DNA of 64,000 nucleotides from Dryococelus australis. Taxonomy: Eukaryota; Arthropoda; Insecta; Phasmatodea; Phasmatidae. Under the pieces are notes generated by a model, which did not search any database, was not told the origin of the DNA, and worked only from the letters and a program-made list of their open reading frames with translations. This document shows positions 51,401 to 63,675 of this stretch, one piece after another. How positions within the stretch are numbered: position 1 is the first letter of the stretch; each line of letters begins with the position of its first letter. The position numbers were made by a program, and so were the translations under genes. The stretch lies in assembly GCA_029891345.1 (NCBI GenBank), contig CM057005.1:62707760-62771759 (forward strand), read 5' to 3'.

Positions 51401-52341
51401 TATAAGACTCCAACTCGATCCGACTTCCCTCATAACTTGGCTATTACACCACGGCTGTGATGATGCAAATTTTTTTACTTGCCAGAGAGACTTTCTGGAG
51501 TAATTTCCACAATCAGCTGCTCCAAATCTGCCACTTGCAAGAAACAAAATTATTTGCTTCTTTAACTGCCATCACATACTGCTCTGCTCCACTGCCTGTG
51601 TGCGATGACTAGAGACATGAGAAATTCACGAGTACAATGACATGTAGGCTAGACTTCACAGTCTTATTTACTCTCATACAGCTATCAACTGTTTATTGGT
51701 CAATTGTTGTGGTAGTAAAAGGCGGTGGTTGGGAGCACAATTTATTACATGTTTGTTATTGGCTCATTTATCTCCAGCAGGTGTCGAACATGTCGACCAA
51801 TTAAAAAAGTAACATGAACGTACAAGTGTATGAATTCTAACATGTCTAGAAATGAACCTACGAAATTCCCGGGTCTCTAGCTACGACCCATGCTTATACA
51901 TTATTAGTTTGTTTCAAAAGCAGCAGCTGCTGCACTCCAATCCACAGGGCTGTATATGTGTATGCGCCCTGTGACATCCTCCATGACAGGATGAAGTCAT
52001 GAGTGAGCCATGAATGAGTGTAAAATTTCTAAGTTTAGAATGATTTATAGATTGGCCATCTTCAAGCATAAAAACAAATCATATAAAACCAAAAATATAT
52101 ATATATTTTTTTCATTATGAAGTAAACATTACCTTTCTGTTGCTGTTTTGTGGTTGGCAGGAGTCGCTCATGTGGTATTTTCAAGTACCAGTGCCCCTTC
52201 CCAACGGAAGAGATGATCAACTACGACTCACTGTGCCTGTGGGGTGAGATGGTCCGCTGGTTGACCATCCACGTTGTGGCCAGGAAGAGCGAGTGGAACC
52301 TGCAGCCACTTCCTTCAAGAACATTCACACCATGGGCCTGA
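33311..52341 (+). CDS. Secreted DM4/12-like protein, five exons
   Basis: Exons 33311-33465, 44058-44233, 48272-48584, 50002-50103 and 52161-52341 join with compatible phases (2, 1, 2, 2) and no stop, giving 308 residues. Residues 1-17 are a classic signal peptide (MAGAVLVLALVIHAVLA), so secretion is inferred. Residues 72-96 are Lys/Gln-rich. Cys188 and Cys194 (DCRQKILCE) and Cys253 and Cys260 (SCGIFKYQCP) reproduce the C-x5-C and C-x6-C layout of the DM4/12 family, whose function is largely unknown. There is one N-glycosylation sequon at Asn229 (NTT). The start has a good context (AACATGG). The tail after Cys274 (WGEMVRWLTIHVVARKSEW) is longer than I expect for the family. Exon chaining is direct from sequence; the family call is by eye. 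Confidence 0.75.
35848..35871. repeat. 10-bp perfect inverted repeat
   Basis: CTTGTGCCAT, GATT loop, ATGGCACAAG, inside the hAT-like element. Confidence 0.8.
36015..36340. repeat. Tandem repeat, about 137-167 bp spacing, three partial copies
   Basis: The block CATACCACAATTAT recurs near 36020, 36158 (ATTCCACAATTAT) and 36322. The last two are preceded by GTGAGCGCCGATAGGC-like sequence (36113 and 36280). It is internal to the hAT-like element. Confidence 0.65.
36830..38060. other. Intron 1 spacer with LTR-like similarity to 12.5 kb
   Basis: Around 37380-37440 the - strand reads GGTAACACACCCCATCATTG then CCCTTCTGATAG, close to GGTAACGGCAACCCTCATCA then CTACCCTGCTGGTAG on the - strand near 12450-12490. 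A GC-rich frame at 37627-37929 (-) has no motif. Confidence 0.3.
38063..38308 (-). mobile_element. tRNA-derived SINE, copy 4 (in intron 1)
   Basis: The head GGGGCCACGGTGGCTGAGCG at the right edge and box-B-like GGGCTCAATCCCCGG are followed by the shared body. It lies antisense to the host gene. Confidence 0.85.
38633..38651. repeat. G19 homopolymer
   Basis: Nineteen consecutive G in intron 1, following an A-rich stretch. Confidence 0.95.
39184..39519. mobile_element. MITE-like element with TACAGTCAACT ends
   Basis: TACAGTCAACT at 39184-39194 is matched by inverted AGTTGACTGTA at 39509-39519. The 336-bp interior has no ORF and includes phrases such as ATAATGACCCTTTCGAAATA. A related degraded copy lies near 47905-48085. 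The ends and TA border suggest a Tc1/pogo-type parasite. Confidence 0.55.
40260..40750 (+). pseudogene. Gypsy gag remnant
   Basis: FHRRVQKENKSIAKFSVPIK then QMCNFGTFLPEALRDHLV follows a conserved stretch of Gypsy gag. A degraded segment near 40690 (KCRMQKSATVC) sits where the zinc knuckle should be. The frame is broken after about 40470. Confidence 0.65.
40840..41130 (+). pseudogene. Gypsy aspartic protease remnant
   Basis: VSVMVDCRPLIRQVDTVSAV then TLVTNKTYQENW matches the Gypsy protease active-site region. The catalytic DTG (family knowledge) reads DTV here, which should abolish activity. A stop follows at about 40979, then YFGDYLPVKGKVNVEV resumes in another frame. Confidence 0.7.
41439..41820 (+). 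pseudogene. Gypsy reverse transcriptase start joined to RNase H end
   Basis: VVVPMANGEVILCADFRATV and FCVLDLSNAYQQ are the first RT motifs. The sequence then jumps to RLLSLDHHL-like filler and QLQWWVLPLSTYDYSIEYKK, the end of RNase H. The YxDD-bearing RT core is missing, so an internal deletion of several hundred residues is implied. Confidence 0.75.
42040..43000 (+). pseudogene. Gypsy integrase remnant
   Basis: The zinc-binding HHCC region is visible (LHEGHPGVFRMKILGRSYVW, then CEACQLSRH), followed by a decayed catalytic core (ADNRPQFSSEEFERFY). A stop near 42530 and a G13 run break the frame; from 42588 the C-terminal part resumes (TYRNIPCVVTGKTPVEMFLR). Confidence 0.8.
43010..43415 (+). 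other. Ala/Arg/Pro repeat tail after the integrase
   Basis: The open frame continues beyond the integrase with imperfect units of about 17-20 residues containing RVGVASAPKWPVTEAE, RARAASAPEQPVTGAA and RVRATAIPEQPA. This is low-complexity tail sequence of the Gypsy ORF. Confidence 0.5.
44058..44233 (+). CDS. DM4/12-like gene, exon 2
   Basis: 58 full codons with a tandem acceptor CTCCACAGCAG. Starting after the first or second CAG keeps the frame and changes one Ser. Encodes GGFYIAADVPKAI and a basic stretch (RQKNKHLKHKMK). The donor is ACAG|GTGAAA, phase 1. Confidence 0.75.
44640..45680 (+). mobile_element. LTR-like retroelement sequence in intron 2
   Basis: A promoter-like CTATATAAGTCCGGAC at 44889, AATAAA near 45264, and a CATTGGTGACCC stretch near 45649 resembling a primer-binding-site context suggest an LTR and leader. 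The block TTATCCCACAGCACTGCTGC (44946) recurs at 45568. No matching second LTR or pol was found. Confidence 0.35.
46240..47330 (-). mobile_element. Tc1-like transposase relic in intron 2
   Basis: On the - strand MIFCDECHFIMATDD (first catalytic Asp context), WYVDEILQSNLLLYI, and GMSPIGYMWGQL (degraded final-acid motif, normally SPIEHxW with Glu) occur in order. Multiple stops and frameshifts; not functional. Confidence 0.7.
47521..47612 (+). ncRNA. 92-nt hairpin, pre-miRNA-like, in intron 2
   Basis: Arms 47521-47555 and 47578-47612 pair at 33 of 35 positions around a 22-nt loop. Both mismatches are A against G, spaced 14 apart. The size and near-perfect stem resemble an intronic microRNA precursor, but a young fold-back element would look the same. 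It is adjacent to a (TG)n(TA)n tract. Confidence 0.35.
47905..48085. repeat. Degraded relative of the 39184-39519 element
   Basis: Shared phrases: AGAATAGTAACCCTCTCGAA against AGAATAATGACCCTTTCGAA, and CCCTTTCCCCAGGAAACATG against ACCCTTTTCCTGGAAGTGTG. Terminal repeats are not preserved. Confidence 0.5.
48272..48584 (+). CDS. DM4/12-like gene, exon 3 (first cysteine pair)
   Basis: The acceptor is ATGTTTAG|ATTCC; an alternative at CATACCAG|AAGG (48290) also keeps the frame and drops six residues. Encodes an acidic segment, a Leu/Gln-rich helix (LELLQLRQKLQKLDFYFNFL) and DCRQKILCEVLKEPSRFYPF. Donor TAG|GTAAGC, phase 2. Confidence 0.8.
48585..50001. other. Intron 3
   Basis: AT-rich. No element with clear ends and no ORF with motifs was seen. 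Confidence 0.6.
50002..50103 (+). CDS. DM4/12-like gene, exon 4
   Basis: Acceptor TGTTTACAG, donor AAA|GTGAGG, both phase 2. Encodes SFYGDFQSLNSELANTTEGA then RLLSYMEAAFRAQEK, with the only N-glycosylation sequon (NTT). It occupies the spacer between the two cysteine pairs. Confidence 0.78.
51172..51265. repeat. 47-bp tandem duplication in intron 4
   Basis: CTGGGGTTATCAGAATACCT... at 51172 is repeated at 51219 with a couple of substitutions. No other feature is seen in intron 4 (50104-52160). Confidence 0.85.
52161..52341 (+). CDS. DM4/12-like gene, terminal exon 5 (second cysteine pair)
   Basis: Acceptor GTTGGCAG. Encodes SCGIFKYQCPFPTEEMINYD and a Trp-rich tail ending PSRTFTPWA at TGA 52339-52341. 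A strong internal donor-like GGG|GTGAGA at 52244 leaves open an alternative splice that would replace the tail. Confidence 0.7.
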
Positions 52342-52469
52342 CCTGGACATTCAGTCTGCACAGCCGCCACCGCCGTACTCATCGCACAGTTCCAAAACTC
52401 ATCTGGTGTGGGGCCATGTAGAATGCAGAGTTGCAGGACAATATGGTAGCTCAAGTGACATGTTTGCAC

Positions 52470-52475
52470 AATAAA
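52470..52475 (+). terminator. Poly(A) signal AATAAA
   Basis: AATAAA 129 bases after the stop of the DM4/12-like gene, followed by AT-rich sequence. Its position supports 52341 as the true end. Confidence 0.6.
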
Positions 52476-53448
52476 TTGAGTATTATAGTTAATGAATGCA
52501 AATATGCCTATCTGCCTTCACAATTACAGTGAAACTATTTTAAGAAGTTTCTGATTTTTCCACTTTCCATGTTGCAGATTTTCTCTTTCTCTGCTCCACA
52601 TGCACAGAAGTGACATTTTCACAGTATTCATCTCTCTACACTTCTTTCCTAGGTGTTATCTCTTATCTCCTGACAGAGAAGTGTGGACAACCTAAAAGGA
52701 TCTTATTCTCTCATCAAATTCAGACAACCTATCCCTCACCTTTACCTTTGACATCACGTCATGAGCAGTCAGCATACCATTTAATTACTGGTGGAGATTT
52801 AATTTGTCAGCTTCATGGTGAGATGCAGTTTCATTGCCTTGGGATAGCTAACATGGCTGGATTATTCAATGTTTTGAACAAAGGGTGATTAAAGTCATAG
52901 TTTCCCCATAAGCATACTGGTTTCAGCTGCAATGAGGCCTACAGAACAGTACCCCTTTCAACTGCCTGTAGGCTATACTACATGTAAAGTTAAAATGCAT
53001 AAGTTATAGATATTTCAATGCATAAATAAATTGCTATAAAACAGTAGTCACTAGAATTAATAGTGGTATTTTATCAGTAAACCAACCAGGATTTAGTTAT
53101 TTTTAAAACTAGTGTTCTGTAATTTGTTCATTTATTTGACCAATTTGGACAACTCTGCATCAAAACATAGACCATTACTTAAAAATTAACCGTAGATAAT
53201 ACATATCTATATTGTCACATTGAACTGCATCCAACAAATTAAAGTCTTATGGTTTCTGTGAAACTTGTAACAAAATTATAATTTAATAGATACCCACAGT
53301 ATTACATTTGATCAATAACAGTAATGCTTTTGTCTTCAGTAATTTACAACCATTTCTGAAAAAAGAATCTTTTTTTAAAGGTATCTATGTTTGAAGGCAG
53401 TAATAAAAATTCTACATCACTGTTTGCATTGAATTAACACCATCCAGC

Positions 53449-56262
<2,814 letters not shown>

Positions 56263-57509
56263 CTGCAATGAAATTTCATCACCACCCAACTCCACATGGA
56301 GTTACAGGTTTTTGTAAAAGTTACTGCTACAAACTACAAGAGGAATTACTCCTCTCATCAGATATCACCATCCTACAAAAAAAATTATGGCATCTCCAGA
56401 ATGGCACAGATTCCAATTTACGTGATTCAAGGAAAAATTTCACTAAGATCACTATTACAAAGTTTATGGCTCTTTTAAATGCAAAATCTTCACGCAAGGT
56501 AAAACTAGGTCTCATTCTTAAATGTTACATGACAAGTAACATTCTTCACATATATGTACTTAATTCCATATTTGGCCAGTGCTTATTCTGGTATTTATTT
56601 AACTGTTTCTAGAAGAACAAAATTGCTTATAGGCACGTTAATAATTGAATATAAAGTAAACTCCGATTAACCGTGTTAATAAGAGCCGGAAAAAAAAACA
56701 CGTATAGGTGAATTTGTATTAAAAAAACCCGGGTAAATGAATTTACACATTTCTATTATTAATGAAACAGCAATATTGGCTCCGAAAATCATGATAAAAC
56801 AAAGTATCTACTATACATTTGGAAGCAAACACAAATCATTCACTGTATGTGCATGATTTAAAGTACGTGACACTTTAACTGATATTTATGTTGCACCGAG
56901 AATAGATAATTGACGGCGCATGGAGTATACACAGCCTGCGCTGGTGCCAGCGCCAGCCACAGGCGCATGGGGCGGGCGACATAGATAAGCGGTGCTGGGT
57001 GCGTAGTTGTGTGTGTAGATTTCTCAACGTCCATCACTCAGACCGGTCCTTTAGATGGCAGAGTTAATTGAAAGTTTAGAATGCAATGCAATAAAGACTA
57101 TAATGGGACTTTAAAAGAGGCAACCTGGAATTTAAACAATACAGTATAATCTCTATTACTAGGAGCTTATTTCAATTTTATAGACTTATACATACACACA
57201 AAAGTTTAAAACTTGGGAAATGTTACATTTTTTTGTAAACATTTAAACACTATATATGAAAAAATGTGGGAAAAGTTAAACCCTGCCTTTATTGAAAAGG
57301 TCTTCAATTTTTTTTCCTTGACACCAGGACAGTTTTTGTTGATAACACACCATGCTTGAAATTATTTTCTAACTTCTTTGGAATAGTTAAAATGCCCTTA
57401 TATGCTTTGTTGACGTTGAGATAAAACAACACTACAAAGTGAACAATGACCCGGGCCGGCAGTCGATAAACTGGCAAGACACGTTGTAGGAATTTGAAGA
57501 GTGACAGAC

Positions 57510-57535
57510 GGGGGGGGGGGGGGGGGGGGGGGGGG
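57510..57535. repeat. G26 homopolymer
   Basis: The longest G run of the window, directly abutting the 57535-57861 inverted-repeat unit. Confidence 0.95.
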
Positions 57536-57861
57536 TCCGAAATGGCAAACTCGTTATTTCGTAAGTTTCACTTTGGATGCTGTCAACAGTCTCTTGTTTA
57601 GCACTTGCGGCAACACTTTCTTGCTTTTTAAAGCATGCCTAGTGTATTTTATGAACAATTATTTGTTTTAAAAAACATTTTATTTACACATTCACGCATG
57701 TGTTTTGAAGATAAAAAAACTACGTGGCGATCTGTCATTTTGTATTTTTCCTAACATCAACAAGATACAAAATACGAAATACCAAATTACAGAATACACC
57801 ACCATTTTTGTATACATAATCGGGTCACATCGTTTTGTAAACAAAATCTGCCATTTCGGAC
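57535..57861. mobile_element. 327-bp inverted-repeat unit
   Basis: GTCCGAAATGGCA at 57535-57547 is matched exactly by inverted TGCCATTTCGGAC at 57849-57861. Its left part is related to 19209-19308. No ORF; a small non-autonomous element is likely. Confidence 0.55.
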
Positions 57862-58019
57862 ACGGGCCTCCAGGCCACTAGATAAGCGCTTCACAACTGG
57901 TGGAAATGGATGACTCACGCAGGCCTCTGTGCCAGACAGACAGCTTAAAGAGATAAACATCAGCTCATGTGGCACAGCGATAGACGTAATGGTAACGCTG
58001 CTTGTTAAACGACACATGT

Positions 58020-58215
58020 TACAGAATTGCCTTGCCGCAGAAGTTACAGTAAACTTTGGAGAAAAAAAAAAACCACGGATAAGTCGAAAGCCGGTTAAGC
58101 GAAACACAAATAAGCGGTACAGAATTGCCTTGCCGCAGAAGTTACAGTAAACTTTGGAGAAAAAAAAAAACCACGGATAAGTCGAAAGCCGGTTAAGCGA
58201 AACACAAATAAGCGG
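58020..58215. repeat. Perfect 98-bp tandem duplication
   Basis: 58020-58117 and 58118-58215 are identical, including an A11 run. Each unit contains GTCGAAAGCCGGTTAAGCGA, a pogo-like end sequence. Perfect identity implies a very recent duplication or an assembly artefact. Confidence 0.92.
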
Positions 58216-58555
58216 GAGTGTACTGTATTTGAGTGAGCCCGTTGCAATGATTAGTAAATATGTAATAGTCAGAAGGCAAAACCATAACTAAGCACAGAAC
58301 CCACTCAATATTTGATATGCCTGAATTCAATTTATTCAGTTGGAGAAAATTGAAACTGTATGCATACACCACAGAATTTGTTCATCAAAATACTCCTTTT
58401 TCCCATTTTCATCATTACCAGTAGTGATTTCTTCAAAAAAGGGGTGGCAACAAGGGCCCTGATAATATTAGTGTTGCAAGACCACAAATGGCCAATCACT
58501 GAATGATCTACTTTCTGGGTCAAAATTACAGGATTAAATTTTTCATATAGTTTTG

Positions 58556-58925
58556 AGCTTCCGAACATTTCCAGTTGCCGTGACTGCGGATGTATGCGAG
58601 ATGTTCAGACAAATAATTCTTGATCTCATTGATAGGAAGTACCAGTGTATCGTTTGGAGGAATTCAGTGGACGACCCAGTTAGCGTGTACGAGTTGAACA
58701 GTCACGTACGGGCTGGCTTCTTCACCTTTTCAAGCCCTCCGCACCCTGCAGCAACTTGCAACAGATGAGGGTAACAAGTTTCCACTAGCTGCTCATACTA
58801 TACTCAATGATGTCTTTGTTGACGATATAGTTGCAGGAGCTGCAACTGTTGCCGATGCTCAGCTGCTAAAGTCTCAGCTCATCAGACTCTTGGCAGTAGG
58901 AGGGTTCAAACCGCATAAGTGGTGC
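58556..58925 (+). pseudogene. BEL/Pao reverse transcriptase (partial)
   Basis: FRTFPVAVTADVCEMFRQI and IVWRNSVDDPVSVYELN open the fragment. After a frameshift near 58705, LRTLQQLATDEGNKFPLAAH and the catalytic FVDD (58815-58826) follow, then GGFKPHKWCSN. Confidence 0.85.
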
Positions 58926-59830
58926 TCCAACCGTGAGGAGCTCTTGGATGACCATCAATATGAATCTGAGAACTCATCTCGTATGTTTGGTTGTCCTGAT
59001 TCAGTGAAAGTGTTAAATCTACGCTGGGCCCCAGTACAAGGCCACTTTTTGTACAAAGAGACTGTCCCTGACATACCAGTGACAAAGCGTGGTATACTCT
59101 CAGCTGTTGCTCGTCTTTATGACCCATGTGGATGGGTAGCACCAGTGGTCACATCCAGTAAGATATTGTTACACACCTTTTGTTACACACCTTGTGGAAT
59201 CAAGGCCTGGGTTGGGATAAGCCATTTGGAGAAGAGATATCAAGAGTGTGGACACGTTTTAAGGACTCTTTGCCATCCTTGTCTGAAGTTAATATGAGCA
59301 GATTCGTTCAAGTCCATGAACATAACATACAGTTTAATGGTTTTTGCGATGCCAGCAAGAAGGCATACACTGCAGTCATTTATGCTCGTTGTGTTACAGC
59401 TGGTGGTGCCACTGAAGTGCGCCTGCTTGTTGCCAAGTTCAGGGTGGCACAACTCAAGACTCTGTCTGTTCCAAGGTGCTGTGTGTAGCAGTTTTGTTAT
59501 GTAAACTTTGGCAATGTGTTGTAAGACACCTATTATTCAAAAGTTGTTAACCTGACATTGCATGCCTGGACAGACTCCACAGTAGACCTAGCCTGGTTAC
59601 GATAGTCACCACACAGTTTAAAAACCTCTATCGCCAATTGAGTTGCAGAGATCCAGTCCATTATACCATCTAGTTCCTGGAGGCATGTTCCGTTGGAACA
59701 TAACCCTGCTGATGTTGCTTCACGTGGCTGTTTTCCAGACCACTTGGTGAACACAATATGGTTTTCAGGACTATGTTGGGTGTTGCAACCTCATGAGAGC
59801 TGGCCTGTGCAGCATTCTTGAGAGAGAGCA
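58926..59830 (+). pseudogene. BEL/Pao A17 peptidase-like and RNase H region
   Basis: VKVLNLRWAPVQGHF and VTKRGILSAVARLYDPCGWV then APVVTSSKILL are the conserved block after RT. A short repeat (CACACCTTTTGTTACACACC) shifts the frame; then FNGFCDASKKAYTAVIY marks RNase H. Later parts are interrupted. Confidence 0.8.
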
Positions 59831-60008
59831 TCTCTTCCCGAAGTTAAACCAGTGATGTCCAGTGTCTTGGTGGCGAACTCCAATCAGATGCAGAACTCTG
59901 ATGACCCTTTTGGATTGTTGCAGAAATCATCTTCCTTTTTTAGACTTCAAAGAGTTATGGCATGGATCTTACGAACGAGAGCAATTTTCTGAAAACTAAC
60001 TCATTCCA

Positions 60009-60848
60009 TTGGCAAGTTGCAGACAACTGAGGAGTTGTGCACTGCCCGTAATTACTGTGTCAAGATTGTGCAGGCAAATTACTTCAGGGAAGAGATTAGA
60101 GCCTTGGAAATGGGAGAACCATGCTCTAAACCCATTAAAAGCCTTGTGCCATTCTTGGGCTCGAAGGGTGTTGTCAGGGTGGGCGGCAGGCTGATAATAC
60201 ACCTTTGACTGAAGATAGTAAGCATCCCATCCTACTTCCAAAGCAAAGCACACTGTCCGAATTGATTATAATGCATTGTCACGTGACCAACTTGCACATG
60301 GGTCCATCAACCACACTGTACCTGACACGTCGAGAATACTGGATAATTTCTGCTCGCACTTTGATTCGTAAGCTCCTTGAAAACTGTGTCGCATGTTTTA
60401 AAGTGAGTGCAGCTTCATCAGCCCCACTGATGGGCAAGCTCCCTGCCTCACGATCGCCCAGGGTAGAGCATTTTGCAATGTTGGAATTGACTTTGGGGGC
60501 CCATTCCTTGCTACCCCAGTTAAAGCGAGAAAGATGACCACCCAGAAGGTTTATCTGTGCTTGTTTGCCTGCATGGTGACAAAGGCTGTGCACCTGGAGC
60601 TCGTGACTGACCTCTCTGCAGCAGCATCCCTTGCTGCACTGAAGCGCTTTGTATCCATTCGAGGGCTCCCATCAGAGATATCCTCAGACAATGGAACCAA
60701 CCTGGTGGGTGCCAGAAACTACCTGAAAGAAGTGTACAAAAGCCTCTTCTGTAGAGAAAGCCAGCAACAAATTGTCATTGAGGCCAGTCACAGAGGGATA
60801 AAGTGGCAGTTCAGTCCCCCTGCCAGTCCCCACTTTGGTGGCCTCTGA
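60009..60848 (+). pseudogene. BEL/Pao integrase
   Basis: The zinc-binding region reads IIMHCHVTNLHMGPSTTLYL and ENCVACFK. The core has VYLCLFACMVTKAVHLELVT, SDNGTNLVGARNYLKEV and WQFSPPASPHFGGL, where the next codon, normally Trp in the family, is TGA (60846-60848). Confidence 0.85.
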
Positions 60849-61334
60849 GAGGCAGCGACTAAAAGTGTAAAACAACACCTGAAACGTGTGGTGGGAACAC
60901 AGCTGCTTACCTTCGAAGAGCTGGGAACTCTGTTTGCACAGATATCTGCAGTGTTGAACTTTCGACCACTATGTGCTTTGTCGGAGGATCCTCGAGAGTA
61001 TGATGTTCTCACCCCGGGGGATTTCCTAGTGGGTGATGCTTTGGTAGTTCTGCCAGATCACGACTTGTCAGATCTTCCTCAGAACTATCTTGACCGGTGG
61101 GAGCTAATCACTCAGTTCCAGCAGAGGGTGTGGAAGTGGTGGAGTAACGAATATCTACACACATTCCAGCAGAGAAACAAATGGACATCACTGCAGCCCA
61201 ACATTCAAGTTAACCAACTGGTGCTGCTGAAAGAGCCAAACTTGCCTCCACTGAAGTGGAAGACAGCACGTGTGACTGAAGAGCACCCTGGCCAGGATGG
61301 AATAATGCGTGTCATGTCATTAAGAACACTTTAA
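60849..61334 (+). pseudogene. BEL/Pao C-terminal domain
   Basis: Continues in frame after the TGA: EAATKSVKQHLKRVVG, then RPLCALSEDPREYDVLTPGD, YLDRWELITQFQQRVWKWW and VLLKEPNLPPLKWKTARVTE. This is the best preserved part and ends at TAA near 61332. Confidence 0.85.
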
Positions 61335-61339
61335 GGCAA

Positions 61340-62139
61340 TTTCACCAGACCAGTCACACAAATCTGACCTTTTCCTGAAGAATATTGGTGTATCGTGTGA
61401 GGTTTCAGACTCATACTTTTGTTTGGTGTTTCTTTAATATATATATTAAGTGGTGTACATTACGAAAATTGGAAAAAATGTTTATTTTTGGTGGGCGGAA
61501 TGTTTACAAACAAAAAAAAACTTCTGATGTGGTATTCGTGATATGTGACTTGTGCTGTTTTTGTGCTCAGGCACGTATTAGCAGCCTGTTTGCCATGAGA
61601 GGGCAGTCGTGTCGCAAGATGGCATGAATGGAGGATGAGCACAACTGCTTGTCCTAAACAGATTGTAATGTGACTTGAGAAAGCAAAACCATTGCAACAT
61701 GTTACACAAAATGCTGTCTTATTAATGTGTACTTGTTGCATGGTGGCGGATGTGCAAACTACGTAAGATATCTTTGTCTTGTACAGCAGATAAATTATTT
61801 TTGCATGTATGGCATCTATGGCCAAGTTCCAACATGCTTACATTTTACACATGTGGATAAAGGTTATTTTGTTTATTAACATGAGTAAACAAATAATCAC
61901 ATACGTGGAAAGTTTTTCTTCTTTTTGTCTCTCTCTTCTTCTTCCCTCCCCTTCTCTACCTTCCTTCAAAGCTAAGTTAAAACATTAAAATGTACTATGT
62001 TGACAAATTTCTAAACATGTTTTGGGGGTAAAAATTTTCTTTTGCCAGTATCTCGTTTATAATCCGCACCCCACTTTTTGTAGTCTTTTTTGTACAAATT
62101 TGCAGCCTATACATGCTGAAATACATATATTGACATGAA
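61340..62139. other. No gene seen
   Basis: AT-rich sequence after the BEL/Pao pol; short frames only. Confidence 0.4.
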
Positions 62140-62980
62140 AATCCTGTATGGCTTCTCATGTGGCAATGATTATCTCTTCTACTGAATGAAATCTATGCCC
62201 ATGCAGCTGTGCTTTCAAGCAAGGGAAGATAAAGCAATTTCATGAGGTGAAATCAGGTGAGTATTGGAGGGTGTGGCAACACAGTGCCCTGTTGCCATGC
62301 CACTACCTCTTGAACAAGCACAGAGCCTTATGCAAGGGCACTGTCATGTCACGACAGCCAGTACTTTCCACACCACAACAGCTTGTGACAAATTGCATCA
62401 TGTACACAGTGAAGGATTCCCTCATCGCAGGTGATGTTTACAACTGCTGCTTGAGGTTAAACTCAGTCTGAACAATGCTCAGTGATTCAAAGAACACTTC
62501 AAGCATCGTCATGCCTTTTGACGTGTCTTGTTACATTTCTTTTCTGTCACAGCGATGATGGTGGTTTCCAGATGGTTAATTGTCACTTCGGTTGTGGACC
62601 ATACAGAAAACACCATGTTACATCACCTGTTATGATCCTGCTGAGATGCATTGGGATGTGAGGCACATTACGCTCTTTAAAACACAACAGGGTCACATCA
62701 TCTAACAGAATTCTGTTGTGCATTCCGTAGCTTATCCCTACTACTGCTGTGAGACAATCTACAATTTCGTTGCAGTTGGCATAAACCAATGTTCAAACTT
62801 CTTAAATTTTGAAGTCAGTTTGAATTGTTCATGGCCAACCAGTACGCTCGTCATCCTCAAAACTGTCTCTCCCCTGCGCCTGCCCCTGTGTTGGTGCCAC
62901 TTAAGCCAGCACTGTGGCCCATGGTATCATTGCCATACACATGTTTCATCATCTCAAACGTTTTAGTAGTAGGTTTACCT
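62140..62980 (-). mobile_element. Mariner-like transposase relic
   Basis: On the - strand VVGISYGMHNRILLDDVTL (helix-turn-helix) and IITGDVTWCFLYGPQPK (first catalytic Asp in TGD) are clear, then VLPHPPILT and HCHMRSHTGF in other frames follow the mariner order. Many stops; dead copy. Confidence 0.75.
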
Positions 62981-62989
62981 AATTTTTGA

Positions 62990-63670
62990 CAGAACTTGGT
63001 GTTTGTCCGTTGCTCAAACCGTGACATTAATGCATTCTGCCTCTTTCATTCAATTGCTCTTCGTAACATAAGCTGTCATTCTGCTTACACTGTACCATAT
63101 CTGAAAAGACGTTTTGTTATATATCACCCAAACACCAGCTGGTTGCCATCCACAGTGGGCAAAGGGATTGAGATACTCCCAGTCACTGAGGGTAATCTCA
63201 GGCTAACACAAAAGTGTGATATTCTCATGTGCCTTCAACTATGCTACCAACACTATAAGACCCTTATACTCAGAGCACCTTGGTCTGGCTGGGATGCACC
63301 ATCCTTGATGCTGTGCCCCCTCCCCGGTCAATGTCCAGAAGATCAACACTGAAGCAGTGTTGTAGCTCACAGCATCAACCTTTCTAACGGCAATGAGAAA
63401 ATGGGAAACCCTCTGGGTCTATTGTGCCTTGGAGCCAACCATTGCCACCACAAGTCCACCCTTTTGATTAGTGGGGCCAACCAATTGGCCATGGTGCTAC
63501 TTAACTTTCTATACAACTTGTAGGTTATAAGACACAGTTGCCATGGTGTGATGATTGTTCTGCAGTGGGAGCACACTGTGCCTTATGCAAAACATCTGTC
63601 CGTAGTGCAAGCTACCTGCTGTAGCGCACCACAGTGACACTATGCGGCAGTCAACAAACTTATTGGTTGA
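62990..63670. other. No gene seen
   Basis: Contains a 118-codon + frame (62996-63352) with no recognisable motif and unconvincing composition. Confidence 0.4.
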
Positions 63671-63675
63671 CTGTA

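Larger units (their letters stand above)
56653..58229. mobile_element. Possible pogo-like element
   Basis: AGTAAACTCCGATTAACCGT near 56655 resembles the inverted right-hand sequence TACAGTACACTCCCGCTTAT near 58229, and AAGCCGGTTAAGCG-type phrases are typical of pogo/Tigger ends. No transposase was found inside, and the ends match only loosely. Confidence 0.3.
58553..61335 (+). mobile_element. 5'-truncated BEL/Pao retrotransposon pol
   Basis: Domains follow in BEL/Pao order: reverse transcriptase from its middle, A17-type peptidase region, RNase H, integrase zinc domain and core, and the C-terminal domain typical of this group. Gag, the protease and the start of RT are missing, and several frameshifts and stops occur. 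No LTR was recognised. Confidence 0.88.

Noticed and set aside
62996-63352. 118-codon + strand frame
   Set aside because: Composition is not protein-like, no motif, and it lies next to a dead mariner copy.
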